Shown here: positions 1-7,649 of the stretch, piece after piece
Numbering within the stretch: position 1 is the first letter of the stretch
How the letters are laid out: every line of letters begins with the position of its first letter
From: Anaerococcus jeddahensis
GTDB lineage: Bacteria > Bacillota > Clostridia > Tissierellales > Peptoniphilaceae
Direction: 5' to 3'
Length of the DNA: 64,000 bases
Assembly (NCBI RefSeq): GCF_001182725.1
Contig: NZ_CWHU01000005.1
Location: 62,001 to 126,000 of the forward strand
The notes under the pieces: model-generated
The model's input: only the letters and a program-made list of their open reading frames with translations
Database searches by the model: none
What the model was told of the DNA's origin: nothing
Program-made: the position numbers and the translations under genes

Positions 1-378
1 GGAATCGATGCAAACAAAAAAATAATTCAGTCTATGGCAATTTCTGGATCTTTGTGTGCCCTTGCTGGAGTTACTCAAGTTATGGGCTACACATTTTCAC
101 TTCCACTTTTATCAGCTATGGAAAATTTTGGATTTGACGGACTTGCCGTTTCACTTTTGGCATCAAACAATCCAATCGGTTGTATTTTCTCAGGCCTATT
201 TTTGGGATCTTTGAAATATGCAGGAAGTAACTTACAAAGAACCATGGGAGTTCCAAGCGAATTAATTTCTATAATTATCGGAACAATAATTTTATTTACA
301 GCTATTCCTTTGATATTTAGAATTATAAAAGCGAAAGCAAACAAAAAGAAAAATAGAAAGGCGGGAAATAATGCTTAA
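1..378 (+). CDS. ABC transporter permease, nucleoside/simple-sugar type (C-terminal part)
   Basis: The reading frame is open from the first base, so the N-terminus lies outside the window; 125 codons are visible. The protein is the end of a polytopic permease of the branched-chain/ribose-type ABC family (BPD_transp_2), as in the YufP-like first permease of BmpA-type nucleoside importers. Visible hydrophobic helices alternate with Gly/Ser-rich loops, and the chain ends in a very basic tail. It overlaps the next permease by 8 nt, so the two are translationally coupled and should form the heterodimeric membrane channel. The ATPase and the substrate-binding lipoprotein would lie upstream. Nucleoside specificity is inferred from family layout only. 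Confidence 0.8.
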   Translation, partial: GIDANKKIIQSMAISGSLCALAGVTQVMGYTFSLPLLSAMENFGFDGLAVSLLASNNPIGCIFSGLFLGSLKYAGSNLQRTMGVPSELISIIIGTIILFTAIPLIFRIIKAKANKKKNRKAGNNA

Positions 379-1306
379 TTTGACAGTTTTAGGATTAATA
401 ATTGGAAATACACTTTCAAATGCTACACCGGTATTATTGACAGGCCTTGGCGGAATGATGAGTGAAAAATCTGGAGTTGTAAATATTGGACTTGAAGGAA
501 TGATGACAATCGGAGCCTTGGTTGCTGCGACTGTGGGATATTATTTTGGAAATCCTTGGCTAGGATTTTTTGCAGGAGGACTTGCAGGAATGTTTTTTGG
601 ACTTATCCATGCTTTGGTTTCAGTAACTTTTGCAGGAGACCAAACTATTTCTGGTATTGCTATAAATACACTTGCACCAGGTTTGGCCTTATTTTTGGCA
701 AGATTATTTTTTGACGGAGCAACTCAAACCCCATCAATTCCTTTGGAAAATAAAATCCCAAGATTATTTGACGGCTTAATTAAAAATCAAGGTTTGAAAA
801 ATATTTTCTCCCAATATGCAACAGTTTATATAGCTTTAATTTCTGTAATTTTACTTTATGTATTTTTATATAAAACAAAATGGGGCCTAAGGCTTATTGC
901 AGTTGGTGAGCACCCAAAAGCAGCAGAAACTTTGGATATTTCTGTGAAAAAAATTAGATATCTTGCAGTTATGTTTTCGGGATTTATGGGAGGACTTGGA
1001 GGAGCAAGCATGTCACTTGCAGTTGTAAGTGTATTTTCTCCAACCTTAATTGCAGGACAAGGATATATTGCCCTTGTTTGTGTAATTTTTGGAAATTGGA
1101 GACCGCAAGGAGTTTTGATAGGATCCTTATTTTTTGGACTAACTCAAGCAATAGCAACCTATCTTACAGGAACAAGTATAAGACTTCCAATGGAATTTAT
1201 TTCAATGATTCCATACATTTCAATTTTGATTTTCTTGATTTTATTTAATAAAAAATCAAGAGCACCGAAGGCAAGTGGTAAACCATATTTGACAGAAGAT
1301 ATATAA
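371..1306 (+). CDS. ABC transporter permease, nucleoside/simple-sugar type (second subunit)
   Basis: This 311-aa protein is almost entirely hydrophobic with about 8-10 predicted helices. It carries the family pattern of an early helix followed by SGVVNIGLEGMM, typical of the YufQ-like second permease of BmpA-type nucleoside ABC importers. The start at 371 overlaps the preceding permease and has a ribosome binding site (GGCGGG) a few bases upstream inside that gene. It is the last gene of the importer operon; a repeat array starts 17 nt after the stop. Substrate (purine/pyrimidine nucleosides) is inferred from the family; ribose-like sugars remain possible. Confidence 0.85.
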   Translation: MLNLTVLGLIIGNTLSNATPVLLTGLGGMMSEKSGVVNIGLEGMMTIGALVAATVGYYFGNPWLGFFAGGLAGMFFGLIHALVSVTFAGDQTISGIAINTLAPGLALFLARLFFDGATQTPSIPLENKIPRLFDGLIKNQGLKNIFSQYATVYIALISVILLYVFLYKTKWGLRLIAVGEHPKAAETLDISVKKIRYLAVMFSGFMGGLGGASMSLAVVSVFSPTLIAGQGYIALVCVIFGNWRPQGVLIGSLFFGLTQAIATYLTGTSIRLPMEFISMIPYISILIFLILFNKKSRAPKASGKPYLTEDI

Positions 1307-1323
1307 GAAAAAATAGAAAATAA

Positions 1324-2140
1324 AACCCATATCGATAGCAGAATTGATAGAGAACTCATATATAAAAATTAAGACAAAGTCAATAAATGAGATCTCTCGA
1401 CTGGGCTCGAGATGGGTTATTTTTGTTTTTTGCTAATTACTAAAGAATTTATTATTTTAATGGCTTATTAGAATTTAATTTAAAATAAGAATGTAATAAA
1501 TGAAAACTCATATAAATAGCAGAATCGATTGAGAACTCATAGATAAATCTAGATAGATTTAATAAATGAGATCTCTCGACTGGGCTCGAGATGGGTTGTT
1601 TTTGTTTTGAATTAATTACTAAAGAAAAAATCTCATAATATTAAAAAATTACAAAATAAACATTGTGACCAACCCATATCGACCGACTGAAAGGAGTGGA
1701 GATATCTCATAGATTATTTTAGTATTTGGAAATTGATTTTTTAATGTTTTAATTTTTCTAACCTATTTAAAAAATGAGATCTCTCGACTGCGTTCGAGAT
1801 GGGTTATTTTTGTTTTGAGTTAATTACTAAAGAAAAAATCTCATAATATTAAAAAATTACAAAATAAACATTGTGACCAACCCATATCGACCGACTGAAA
1901 GGAGTGGAGATATCATGTGTATTATTTTAATATTCGGAGTGTTAATTTTTTCGAATATTTTAAATTTTCTAATCTATTTATAAAAAATAAGATCTCTCGA
2001 CTGCGCTCGAGATGTATGTTTTTTCTTACGTTGATTACTAAAGAAAAAATCTGATAATATTATGAAATATTTACAAAATAAACGTAGCTACAAACCCATA
2101 TCGACCGACTGGAAGGAGTGGAGATATCTCATAAATCATT
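1324..2140. repeat. Tandem array of five palindromic intergenic repeats
   Basis: Units lie at about 1324-1418, 1504-1598, 1671-1805, 1879-2018 and 2093-2140 (last one only a left half). Each begins AACCCATATCGA (AACTCATATAAA in unit 2) and ends TCGAGATGGGTT (degraded in unit 4), with an inner pair GAGATATCTCAT / ATGAGATCTCTC, so each can fold into a long interrupted hairpin. Units 3-5 are also linked by a conserved spacer containing AATTACTAAAGAAAAAATC, giving a tandem period of about 208-214 bp. No credible gene lies in 1307-2311. The array starts right after the ABC permease stop. Confidence 0.8.
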
Positions 2141-2228
2141 TTTATATAGAAAATAAATTTGAAATTTATTTGATAGGTTTAAATTTAATTATTTTATTTA
2201 ATCTATCTATTATTTTAAAAATGGGCAT

Positions 2229-2250
2229 AAAAAAAGCACCATTTGGTGCA
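2229..2250 (-). terminator. Second terminator downstream of tRNA-Pro
   Basis: GCACC/GGTGC stem with a 4-nt loop followed on the minus strand by a run of T. It backs up the stronger terminator at 2283-2310. Confidence 0.5.
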
Positions 2251-2282
2251 ATTTTAAAAGGGAAAATTTACGTATTACAACT

Positions 2283-2310
2283 AAAAAAGCAAGCTTTAGC
2301 TTGCAAAAAA
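2283..2310 (-). terminator. Intrinsic terminator of tRNA-Pro
   Basis: Perfect 7-bp stem GCAAGCT/AGCTTGC with a 2-nt central spacer, flanked by A- and T-runs, directly after the tRNA CCA end on the minus strand. Confidence 0.7.
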
Positions 2311-2311
2311 A

Positions 2312-2388
2312 TGGTCGGGGTGAAAGGATTCGAACCTTCGGCCTCATGGTCCCAAACCACGCGCGCTACCAAGCTGCGCCACACCCCG
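2312..2388 (-). tRNA. tRNA-Pro (anticodon UGG)
   Basis: On the minus strand the 77-nt gene starts CGGGGTG and ends CACCCCG-A-CCA, forming a 7-bp acceptor stem; CCA is encoded. The T arm carries GGTTCGAATCC. The anticodon stem CGTGG/CCATG encloses the loop TTTGGGA, which places UGG at positions 34-36. UGG reads all four Pro codons with U34 modification. It has its own promoter upstream and terminators directly downstream, so it is a single-gene unit. Confidence 0.97.
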
Positions 2389-2408
2389 ATGTCCTAACGA
2401 CAATATAT

Positions 2409-2437
2409 AATATACCAGCTTTAAAATTATTTGTCAA
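2409..2437 (-). promoter_or_regulatory. Sigma-A promoter of tRNA-Pro
   Basis: On the minus strand TTGACA (2437-2432) and TATATT (2414-2409) are separated by 17 nt, about 20 nt ahead of the tRNA 5' end. Confidence 0.75.
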
Positions 2438-2455
2438 ATCTTTTTTTAAAGTTTT

Positions 2456-2923
2456 TTAATTTTTGTAAGATTCGCTTAATTTAGCTGATAAGTAAGAATA
2501 AAAATCTTCGATTTCTTTCTCACTGAAAATAATTATACCATTTTTCTTTAAGATTTGGCAAGTGACCCCGTCACCTTTTATTAAATTTTTATTAAAATTT
2601 CCATCATAAATTAAATCTTTTCCGCAAGATGGAGATTTTGCTTTTAAGAGGGCAATTTTTATCTTATTTTTTTTGCAAATTTTTAGGGCGATTTCTGCCC
2701 CTTTTTTGAAATTTTTTGTAAAATCTTTCCCATCAACATTTATTACTCTAGAATTTTTTATCTCACATGGTTTTCTTGGCGTTTTCATTCCGGAATCTAC
2801 TTCTGGACAAATGTCTATGAAATTTACTTGGGGAAATTTTTCTTTTAAATTTTTTATTTCGTTATTTTTTCCATCATAGCGACAATTTATTCCCAAAAGA
2901 CATCTTGATATTAATACATTCAT
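2456..2923 (-). CDS. DUF523 family protein (YbbK-like)
   Basis: The 155-aa protein matches the small cysteine-rich DUF523 family: N-terminal SRCLLGINCRYDGKNN, then CPEVDSGMKTPRKPCEI, and a central KSPSCGKDLIYDG. The conserved cysteines suggest metal or thiol chemistry, but no biochemical function is established for the family, so I assign none. The start ATG at 2923 has AAAGGA upstream on the minus strand. It is divergent from the barnase-like gene at 2967, leaving a 43-nt gap that must carry both promoters. Confidence 0.85.
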   Translation of the reverse strand: MNVLISRCLLGINCRYDGKNNEIKNLKEKFPQVNFIDICPEVDSGMKTPRKPCEIKNSRVINVDGKDFTKNFKKGAEIALKICKKNKIKIALLKAKSPSCGKDLIYDGNFNKNLIKGDGVTCQILKKNGIIIFSEKEIEDFYSYLSAKLSESYKN

Positions 2924-2966
2924 ATTTTTATCCTTTCTGATATAATTATAGCAAAGGAGAATTTAA

Positions 2967-3416
2967 ATGAAAATTAAAAAAATTTTTTATAAATTTATTT
3001 TAAGCTTTTTTCTTATTTTTGCCTTTACTGGATGTGTAAAGCATGAAAATATTAATTCTAATGAAGATATTGAATCGAAAAATATTTTAGAGGATAAGGC
3101 TTATTATAAAAAAGATGATGTGGTTTCTTATATTAAATCTTTTAAAAAACTTCCCAAAAATTATCTTACAAAAAAAGATGCGAAAAAACTCGGCTGGATT
3201 CCTAAAAAAGGAAATTTGTGGGAAGTTACTGATAGTGGTGTAATTGGTGGGGATTATTTTGGAAATTTTGAAAATAAACTCCCAAAGGCTAATTACAAGG
3301 AATGTGATGTAAATTATTTTGGTGGAAGACGTGGTGGTGAAAGATTAATTTATGATGAAGATTTTAATATTTTTTATACGTCTGACCACTATAAAAGTTT
3401 TACTGAGGAGAAATAG
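2967..3416 (+). CDS. Barnase-family secreted ribonuclease with lipoprotein-type signal
   Basis: This 149-aa protein has a hydrophobic N-terminus ending in F-T-G-C (Cys23), a plausible lipobox, then a low-complexity linker and a barnase domain from about residue 48 to the end. The barnase landmarks are all present: LPKNYLTKKDAKKLGW, K81 in KKGNL, E112 in KECDVNY, R122 and R126 in RRGGERLIY, and H141 in TSDHY. These match the K27, E73, R83, R87 and H102 set of Bacillus barnase, so the enzyme should be an active guanyl-preferring endoribonuclease. The barstar-like inhibitor gene starts 1 nt downstream. The unusual part is the lipid-anchor signal instead of a plain secretion signal; Phe at -3 makes that call tentative. 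RBS AAAGGAGA precedes the ATG. Confidence 0.93.
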   Translation: MKIKKIFYKFILSFFLIFAFTGCVKHENINSNEDIESKNILEDKAYYKKDDVVSYIKSFKKLPKNYLTKKDAKKLGWIPKKGNLWEVTDSGVIGGDYFGNFENKLPKANYKECDVNYFGGRRGGERLIYDEDFNIFYTSDHYKSFTEEK

Positions 3417-3689
3417 ATGATTTTTTTGGATGGAAATAAATTTAAGTCAAGGGATGAGGCCTTTTCTTATTTGAATGAAAAAATTGATTTTGAATATAAA
3501 GTAAATAATCTCGACGCTCTTTTTGACGCTCTTTCTATGGTTGATGAGAAAATAATTATTGAAAATTACCAAGAAATTTACAACAATTTGGGTCAATACG
3601 GGGAGAAATTTTTGTCATGTTTTATGAAGGCAAGTATTGAATTTCTTTTGGAAATTGATTTTTTATCTAAGCTTAATATAGTAAATTAA
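3417..3689 (+). CDS. Barstar-family ribonuclease inhibitor
   Basis: The 90-aa protein starts with MIFLDGNKFKSRDEAFSYL and contains the barstar signature NLDALFDALS near residue 32, corresponding to the NLDALWDCLT segment of barstar that docks into the barnase active site. It is acidic, as expected for an inhibitor that neutralises a basic RNase. No signal peptide is present, so it should stay in the cytoplasm. The ATG directly follows the barnase TAG, with GAGGAG in the end of the barnase gene as ribosome binding site, so production is coupled to the toxin. Confidence 0.92.
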   Translation: MIFLDGNKFKSRDEAFSYLNEKIDFEYKVNNLDALFDALSMVDEKIIIENYQEIYNNLGQYGEKFLSCFMKASIEFLLEIDFLSKLNIVN

Positions 3690-3699
3690 AGGAGCAAAT

Positions 3700-4050
3700 A
3701 TGGAAGATAGGTCAGTAAATAATGAAATTAGAAACTTTGTTGCCAAAAATATTATTAATAATTTTCTAAAAAATGGGGACAAATTTTATGAGAAGGAATT
3801 TCTTATTAATAAATTTAGGGTAAATCCTTCTTATGTCGACAAAACCTACCAAAGACTTTTGGATGAGGATTTGATTGAGGCAAAAAGTGATTATTATTAT
3901 ATGAAAATTGATCAAAATAAGATAAATGCCCTAATAGTTGAATTTTCAAATGGATATTTGAATGAATTTTTGAAAAATATGAATTCAATTGGAATTTCTA
4001 ATGAAGGCGTTTATGATTTTGTAGCTTTGAGGATGAATGCTAATGGATAA
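3700..4050 (+). CDS. GntR-family (YtrA-like) regulator of the adjacent ABC exporter
   Basis: This short 116-aa protein is a single winged-helix domain; the segment FLINKFRVNPSYVDKTYQRLLDEDLIEAK fits the GntR recognition helix and wing. It lacks a large effector domain, as in the YtrA subfamily, whose members repress the ABC exporter genes next to them. It overlaps the ABC ATPase gene by 14 nt. RBS AAAGGAG lies 6 nt before the ATG. No promoter is obvious in the 10 nt after barstar, so it may be read from the barnase-barstar transcript or from within it. The sequence is more divergent than the second GntR protein at 57274. Confidence 0.75.
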   Translation: MEDRSVNNEIRNFVAKNIINNFLKNGDKFYEKEFLINKFRVNPSYVDKTYQRLLDEDLIEAKSDYYYMKIDQNKINALIVEFSNGYLNEFLKNMNSIGISNEGVYDFVALRMNANG

Positions 4051-4741
4051 TATATTAGAAATTAAAAATTTGAAAAAAACTTACGGCAAAAAAAACGTGC
4101 TTGATGGGATAAATTTAAAACTTGAAAAAGGACAAATTTTGGGACTTATGGGTCCCAACGGGTCAGGAAAAACAACTCTTTTAAAATGTATCATGGGTCT
4201 TATTAAGCCAAATGATGGAGAAATTTTAATTGACGGGAAAAAAGTTGGAGTGGATACAAAAAAAATAATCTCCTACCTTCCAGATGCCTATCATCTTTAT
4301 GATAATTTGACGATTGAAGATACGGTAAATCTTTACAAGGATTTTTATGATGATTTTAATATGAGAGTTTGCAAGGAACTTTTTGAATTTATGAAAATTC
4401 CAAAGGACGGCTTTTCTGATAAATTATCAAAGGGAATGAAGGAAAGACTTCTTTTGGCTTTGACTTTATCTCGTGATACAAAATTATATATTTTGGATGA
4501 GCCAATTGAAGGGGTAGATCCAATTGCAAAGGATATGATTTTATCTGCAATAATAAAAACCGTAGATATTGGTAGGACAATTATTATTACAACCCACCAA
4601 ATTGGAGATTTGGAAAATCTTTTTGACAGGGCTGCCTTTATCCAAAGAGGGCAAATTCTTTTTGAAGATGACGCTGAAGATTTGAGGGATAAGTATAAAA
4701 AACAATTGGTAGATTTGTATAAGGAAATTTTTGTAATATGA
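4037..4741 (+). CDS. ABC transporter ATP-binding protein (GntR-linked exporter)
   Basis: The 234-aa protein has Walker A GPNGSGKTT near residue 35, the signature variant LSKGMKERL, Walker B LYILDEP with catalytic Glu, and a switch His in TTHQIGDL. This is the YtrB/BcrA-type ATPase that powers small multidrug, bacitracin or lantibiotic-type exporters. Two in-frame ATGs (4037 and 4043) are possible; TGAGG at 4028-4032 fits either. It overlaps both the regulator upstream and the permease downstream (4 nt), so all are made together. Confidence 0.92.
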   Translation: MLMDNILEIKNLKKTYGKKNVLDGINLKLEKGQILGLMGPNGSGKTTLLKCIMGLIKPNDGEILIDGKKVGVDTKKIISYLPDAYHLYDNLTIEDTVNLYKDFYDDFNMRVCKELFEFMKIPKDGFSDKLSKGMKERLLLALTLSRDTKLYILDEPIEGVDPIAKDMILSAIIKTVDIGRTIIITTHQIGDLENLFDRAAFIQRGQILFEDDAEDLRDKYKKQLVDLYKEIFVI

Positions 4742-5526
4742 TTAAGTTTTTGAAATATGAATTAAAAAGATCAAGGGGATTTTTTCTAATTATGGCAATT
4801 TTTGCTATAATTTCCCAAGCCTTACTTAGTATATTTTACAAATTTAATAGCTTTGAGATAGAAAATAAAAATACTTCATTTTTTATTCTTCTTATATCTT
4901 TAGCCCTAATAATTTTATCAATTTCCTTGATATTTTTTACCGTAAGATATAAAAGAGATATTTTTGACAAGTCATCATACATTACTTTTACCATAAATAT
5001 TTCAGTAAGTAAGATAATTTTAGCGAAATTTTTGGCAAGCTTGATTTTTGGATTTTTAAGCCTTGTAATTTTTGTGGGATCATTAATTTTTACTACAAAA
5101 TTTTTGGGAATAAATGAAAGTTTAAATAATATTTCCATAAAAGTTCTAATACTTTATATTTTCGTTAGTGAAATTTATTATTCCATAGCCTACCTACTTT
5201 TGGTTTTTGGAATTACACTTTCAAAAGTACAAATTTTTAGAAGGTATTATTCCTTTGTTTCAGTGGTTTTATCCATTGTTTTATTTACCATTATAGTTTG
5301 GCTTTTAAGAAATATTTACACAATAAGTCCTGTGGTTTTAAGATTTAAAGACTTTGCCATTCAAAGAATTATAAATATAAATGGGCTTGATATATCCATG
5401 CTTTATAATGGAGTAGACGGAAAAGTTTTGGGAATTAATATTTGGATGTTGGTTTTTTCTATTTTAATTATAGCAGTTACATTTTTTTATAATGTATTTT
5501 TGATAGAAGAAAAAATAGATTTTTAG
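4738..5526 (+). CDS. ABC exporter membrane subunit 1
   Basis: The 262-aa protein has six predicted membrane helices and very little soluble sequence, in line with ABC-2-type permease subunits. Its ATG overlaps the stop of the ATPase gene (ATGA). It should form the membrane part of the exporter together with the next gene. I recognise no named family beyond this, and the substrate is unknown. Confidence 0.75.
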   Translation: MIKFLKYELKRSRGFFLIMAIFAIISQALLSIFYKFNSFEIENKNTSFFILLISLALIILSISLIFFTVRYKRDIFDKSSYITFTINISVSKIILAKFLASLIFGFLSLVIFVGSLIFTTKFLGINESLNNISIKVLILYIFVSEIYYSIAYLLLVFGITLSKVQIFRRYYSFVSVVLSIVLFTIIVWLLRNIYTISPVVLRFKDFAIQRIININGLDISMLYNGVDGKVLGINIWMLVFSILIIAVTFFYNVFLIEEKIDF

Positions 5527-5535
5527 GAGAAGGAT

Positions 5536-6270
5536 ATGAGAAAATATTTAAAATATGATGTAAAATCAAATATGAAATTTTTTATCTCGACAATTGCAAG
5601 TTTTGTAATTCTCCTAATATCACTTTTATCAATAAAAACAATAGGAGCCATTTCAAGATCACTTGAAATAAATTCAGCCCTAAATTCAATAGAAATTATT
5701 GTACTTGTAGTATTTATCCTAACCATATCCTATTTTATTATAAATACATTTTACAAGGACCTTTATACAAATAGGTCCATACTTACATTCTCACTTCCAA
5801 TTAGTGCAAAAGAATTTATTTTGGCAAAGCTTGTAGTAATAAATATTTTTTATTGGCTTTTGGTTTTTTTATCAGTATTTTTATTTTATATAGTAGGAAA
5901 ATATTTAAACACAAAAACCCTTTTGTCCTTAATATTTATAATGAATCTTGTAAATGTTTTTTCCATGCTAATATTTTTTTATATGCAAATGGACAGGTTT
6001 ATATTTAGAAAAAAAACTTCAGCCCTCGTGATTTTTACAATTACAGGATTGATTTTTGGTCTGGGATTTTTTATAAACAAAAATTTCTTGCTCTTGCACA
6101 ATAAAATTGTTTTGAAAAATTATAATTACATGTCCTTTATTTATTCATATGTAAAATACAAGGGAGAAGCCTATGTAAATCTTACAGGGTTTATTTATTA
6201 TATTTTGATATTTATGGGCTTATTTTTTATAAATGCAAAAATTTTGAAAAAAGATTTAGACTTATCGTGA
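5536..6270 (+). CDS. ABC exporter membrane subunit 2
   Basis: The 244-aa protein has six predicted helices and an N-terminus (MRKYLKYDVKSNMKFF) like that of the preceding subunit (MIKFLKYELKRSRGFF). Shared motifs such as LAKFLASLIF / LAKLVVINIF at the same relative position suggest the two permeases arose by duplication. RBS AGGAGAAGG precedes the ATG by a few bases and the gene lies 9 nt after subunit 1. Same operon and same exporter are inferred. Confidence 0.75.
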   Translation: MRKYLKYDVKSNMKFFISTIASFVILLISLLSIKTIGAISRSLEINSALNSIEIIVLVVFILTISYFIINTFYKDLYTNRSILTFSLPISAKEFILAKLVVINIFYWLLVFLSVFLFYIVGKYLNTKTLLSLIFIMNLVNVFSMLIFFYMQMDRFIFRKKTSALVIFTITGLIFGLGFFINKNFLLLHNKIVLKNYNYMSFIYSYVKYKGEAYVNLTGFIYYILIFMGLFFINAKILKKDLDLS

Positions 6271-6277
6271 GGATTTT

Positions 6278-6442
6278 ATGAACAAGAATATGTATTTAGG
6301 GATAATTGGAGGAGTTATAATATCAATAATTTTAAATAATGCCTACAATTTTCCAAACAAAGAAATGGTAGCTGTAGCTTGTGCTGTAATAGGTGCATTT
6401 TTTGGGGCGAGCATTGATAATAAATTTAAAAAAAAGAACTAG
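6278..6442 (+). CDS. Small membrane protein (54 aa) at the end of the ABC cassette
   Basis: This ORF encodes two short hydrophobic segments (about residues 7-20 and 31-45) joined by a polar loop and ends in a basic tail (KFKKKN). GTGAGGA lies 5 nt before the ATG, overlapping the end of the previous gene, and the stop is 25 nt before the sirtuin gene. Spacing and membrane character suggest it is translated as part of the exporter operon. I do not recognise a family. Confidence 0.6.
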   Translation: MNKNMYLGIIGGVIISIILNNAYNFPNKEMVAVACAVIGAFFGASIDNKFKKKN

Positions 6443-6467
6443 GGTATAGTCATAGTAAGGAGATATT

Positions 6468-7205
6468 ATGGATAATAAAATTAATGAAGTCAAAAAAATT
6501 ATAAAAGAGTCAAATAATATTGTATTTTTTGGAGGAGCAGGGGTATCAACTGCATCCGGAGTTCCAGATTTTAGGTCTGCGACAGGACTTTATAATAGGG
6601 AAAATAATTCATCATACTCACCAGAATATATGCTAAGCCATGAATTTTTCGTAAATCATCCAGACGAATTTATGGAATATGCAAAAGAAAATTTGATGAT
6701 TGAAGGAATAAAACCAAATGACTGCCACTTTGCTTTAACAAAACTTGAAAAAGAAGGAAAATTAAAAGGGATTATAACCCAAAATATAGATTCCCTCCAC
6801 CAAGAAGCAGGAAGTAAAAATGTAATTGAGCTTCACGGAAATTTAAGAGATTATTATTGCACATCTTGCGGGAAAAATTTCGACCTTTCTTATGTAAAAA
6901 AATTTAAAAATTTAGTCACATGCGATGAGTGTGGATCGGTTGTAAGACCTGACATAGTTTTGTACGGAGAAAGTTTAAACAATGATAATATAAGCTATGC
7001 AGTAAAATTAATGAGCGAAGCAGATGTTTTAATAGTTGGAGGAACAAGTTTGGTTGTCTATCCTGCAGCAGGATTAATAGATTTTTATAGGGGAAATAAA
7101 CTTATTGTAATAAACAGGGATCCTACCCCAAAAGATAATAAAGCAGATTATCTTTTAAAAGGAGATATTTCAAAAATAATGAAAGAATTAGTAGAAGGTG
7201 TTTAA
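6468..7205 (+). CDS. cobB: NAD-dependent protein deacylase, Sir2 family
   Basis: The 245-aa protein has the sirtuin NAD-binding motif GAGVSTASGVPDFRS near residue 23, TQNIDSLHQEAG, and the catalytic His in ELHGN. Four zinc cysteines occur as CTSC and CDEC, followed by RPDIVLYGE. It removes acyl groups from protein lysines using NAD+, releasing nicotinamide and O-acyl-ADP-ribose. Length and motif order are those of a full bacterial class U/III-like sirtuin. RBS AAGGAGAT precedes the ATG. The next gene starts 2 nt after the stop. Confidence 0.95.
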   Translation: MDNKINEVKKIIKESNNIVFFGGAGVSTASGVPDFRSATGLYNRENNSSYSPEYMLSHEFFVNHPDEFMEYAKENLMIEGIKPNDCHFALTKLEKEGKLKGIITQNIDSLHQEAGSKNVIELHGNLRDYYCTSCGKNFDLSYVKKFKNLVTCDECGSVVRPDIVLYGESLNNDNISYAVKLMSEADVLIVGGTSLVVYPAAGLIDFYRGNKLIVINRDPTPKDNKADYLLKGDISKIMKELVEGV

Positions 7206-7207
7206 TT

Positions 7208-7582
7208 TTGAAAAAACGACATGGAATAGATGAGTTATCAATAGGCCTAGTTTGGATTGCCATAGGACTTATGCTAATAAACTACTTTGCAAAAATTGAA
7301 TTTTTGCAAGCACTTCCCTTAGCTATAGTTTTTTATGCGATTTTTAGGACTATATCAACAAATGAAATAAAAAGAAACAGTGAAAATTATATTTTTAAAT
7401 TAAAATTTTTAAATCCAATCCAAAAAAAATATGGGAAAATTAAGAGGAAAATATTTGGAGATAAAAAATATAAGTATATTAGGTGTAAATCATGTGGACA
7501 AGAATTACGTATTCCTAAAGGCAAGGGTAAAATAATCGTCAAATGCCCTAAATGCAAGACTAAACAAAAAATAAAATCTTAA
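7208..7582 (+). CDS. Membrane protein with C-terminal zinc ribbon, function unknown
   Basis: The 124-aa product has two hydrophobic segments in the first 50 residues, a basic linker, and a C-terminal CKSC...CPKC pair typical of a zinc ribbon. The start is TTG, chosen because it lies 2 nt after the sirtuin stop and the next in-frame ATG would cut into the first membrane segment. I do not recognise a named family. Position suggests co-transcription with the sirtuin. Confidence 0.65.
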   Translation: MKKRHGIDELSIGLVWIAIGLMLINYFAKIEFLQALPLAIVFYAIFRTISTNEIKRNSENYIFKLKFLNPIQKKYGKIKRKIFGDKKYKYIRCKSCGQELRIPKGKGKIIVKCPKCKTKQKIKS

Positions 7583-7649
7583 AAAAAAATTAAATTTTAA
7601 CTTTATTTTTTAAAAAAATTAATGTATAATACGTTAGGAAGGAGCATGT

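Noticed and set aside
1324..2140. Possible CRISPR array
   Set aside because: Units are 95-140 bp and palindromic, spacers are themselves repeated, and no cas genes are nearby.
2062..2397. 111-aa plus-strand ORF
   Set aside because: It runs through a repeat unit, two terminator hairpins and the antisense of tRNA-Pro; no RBS and no family resemblance.
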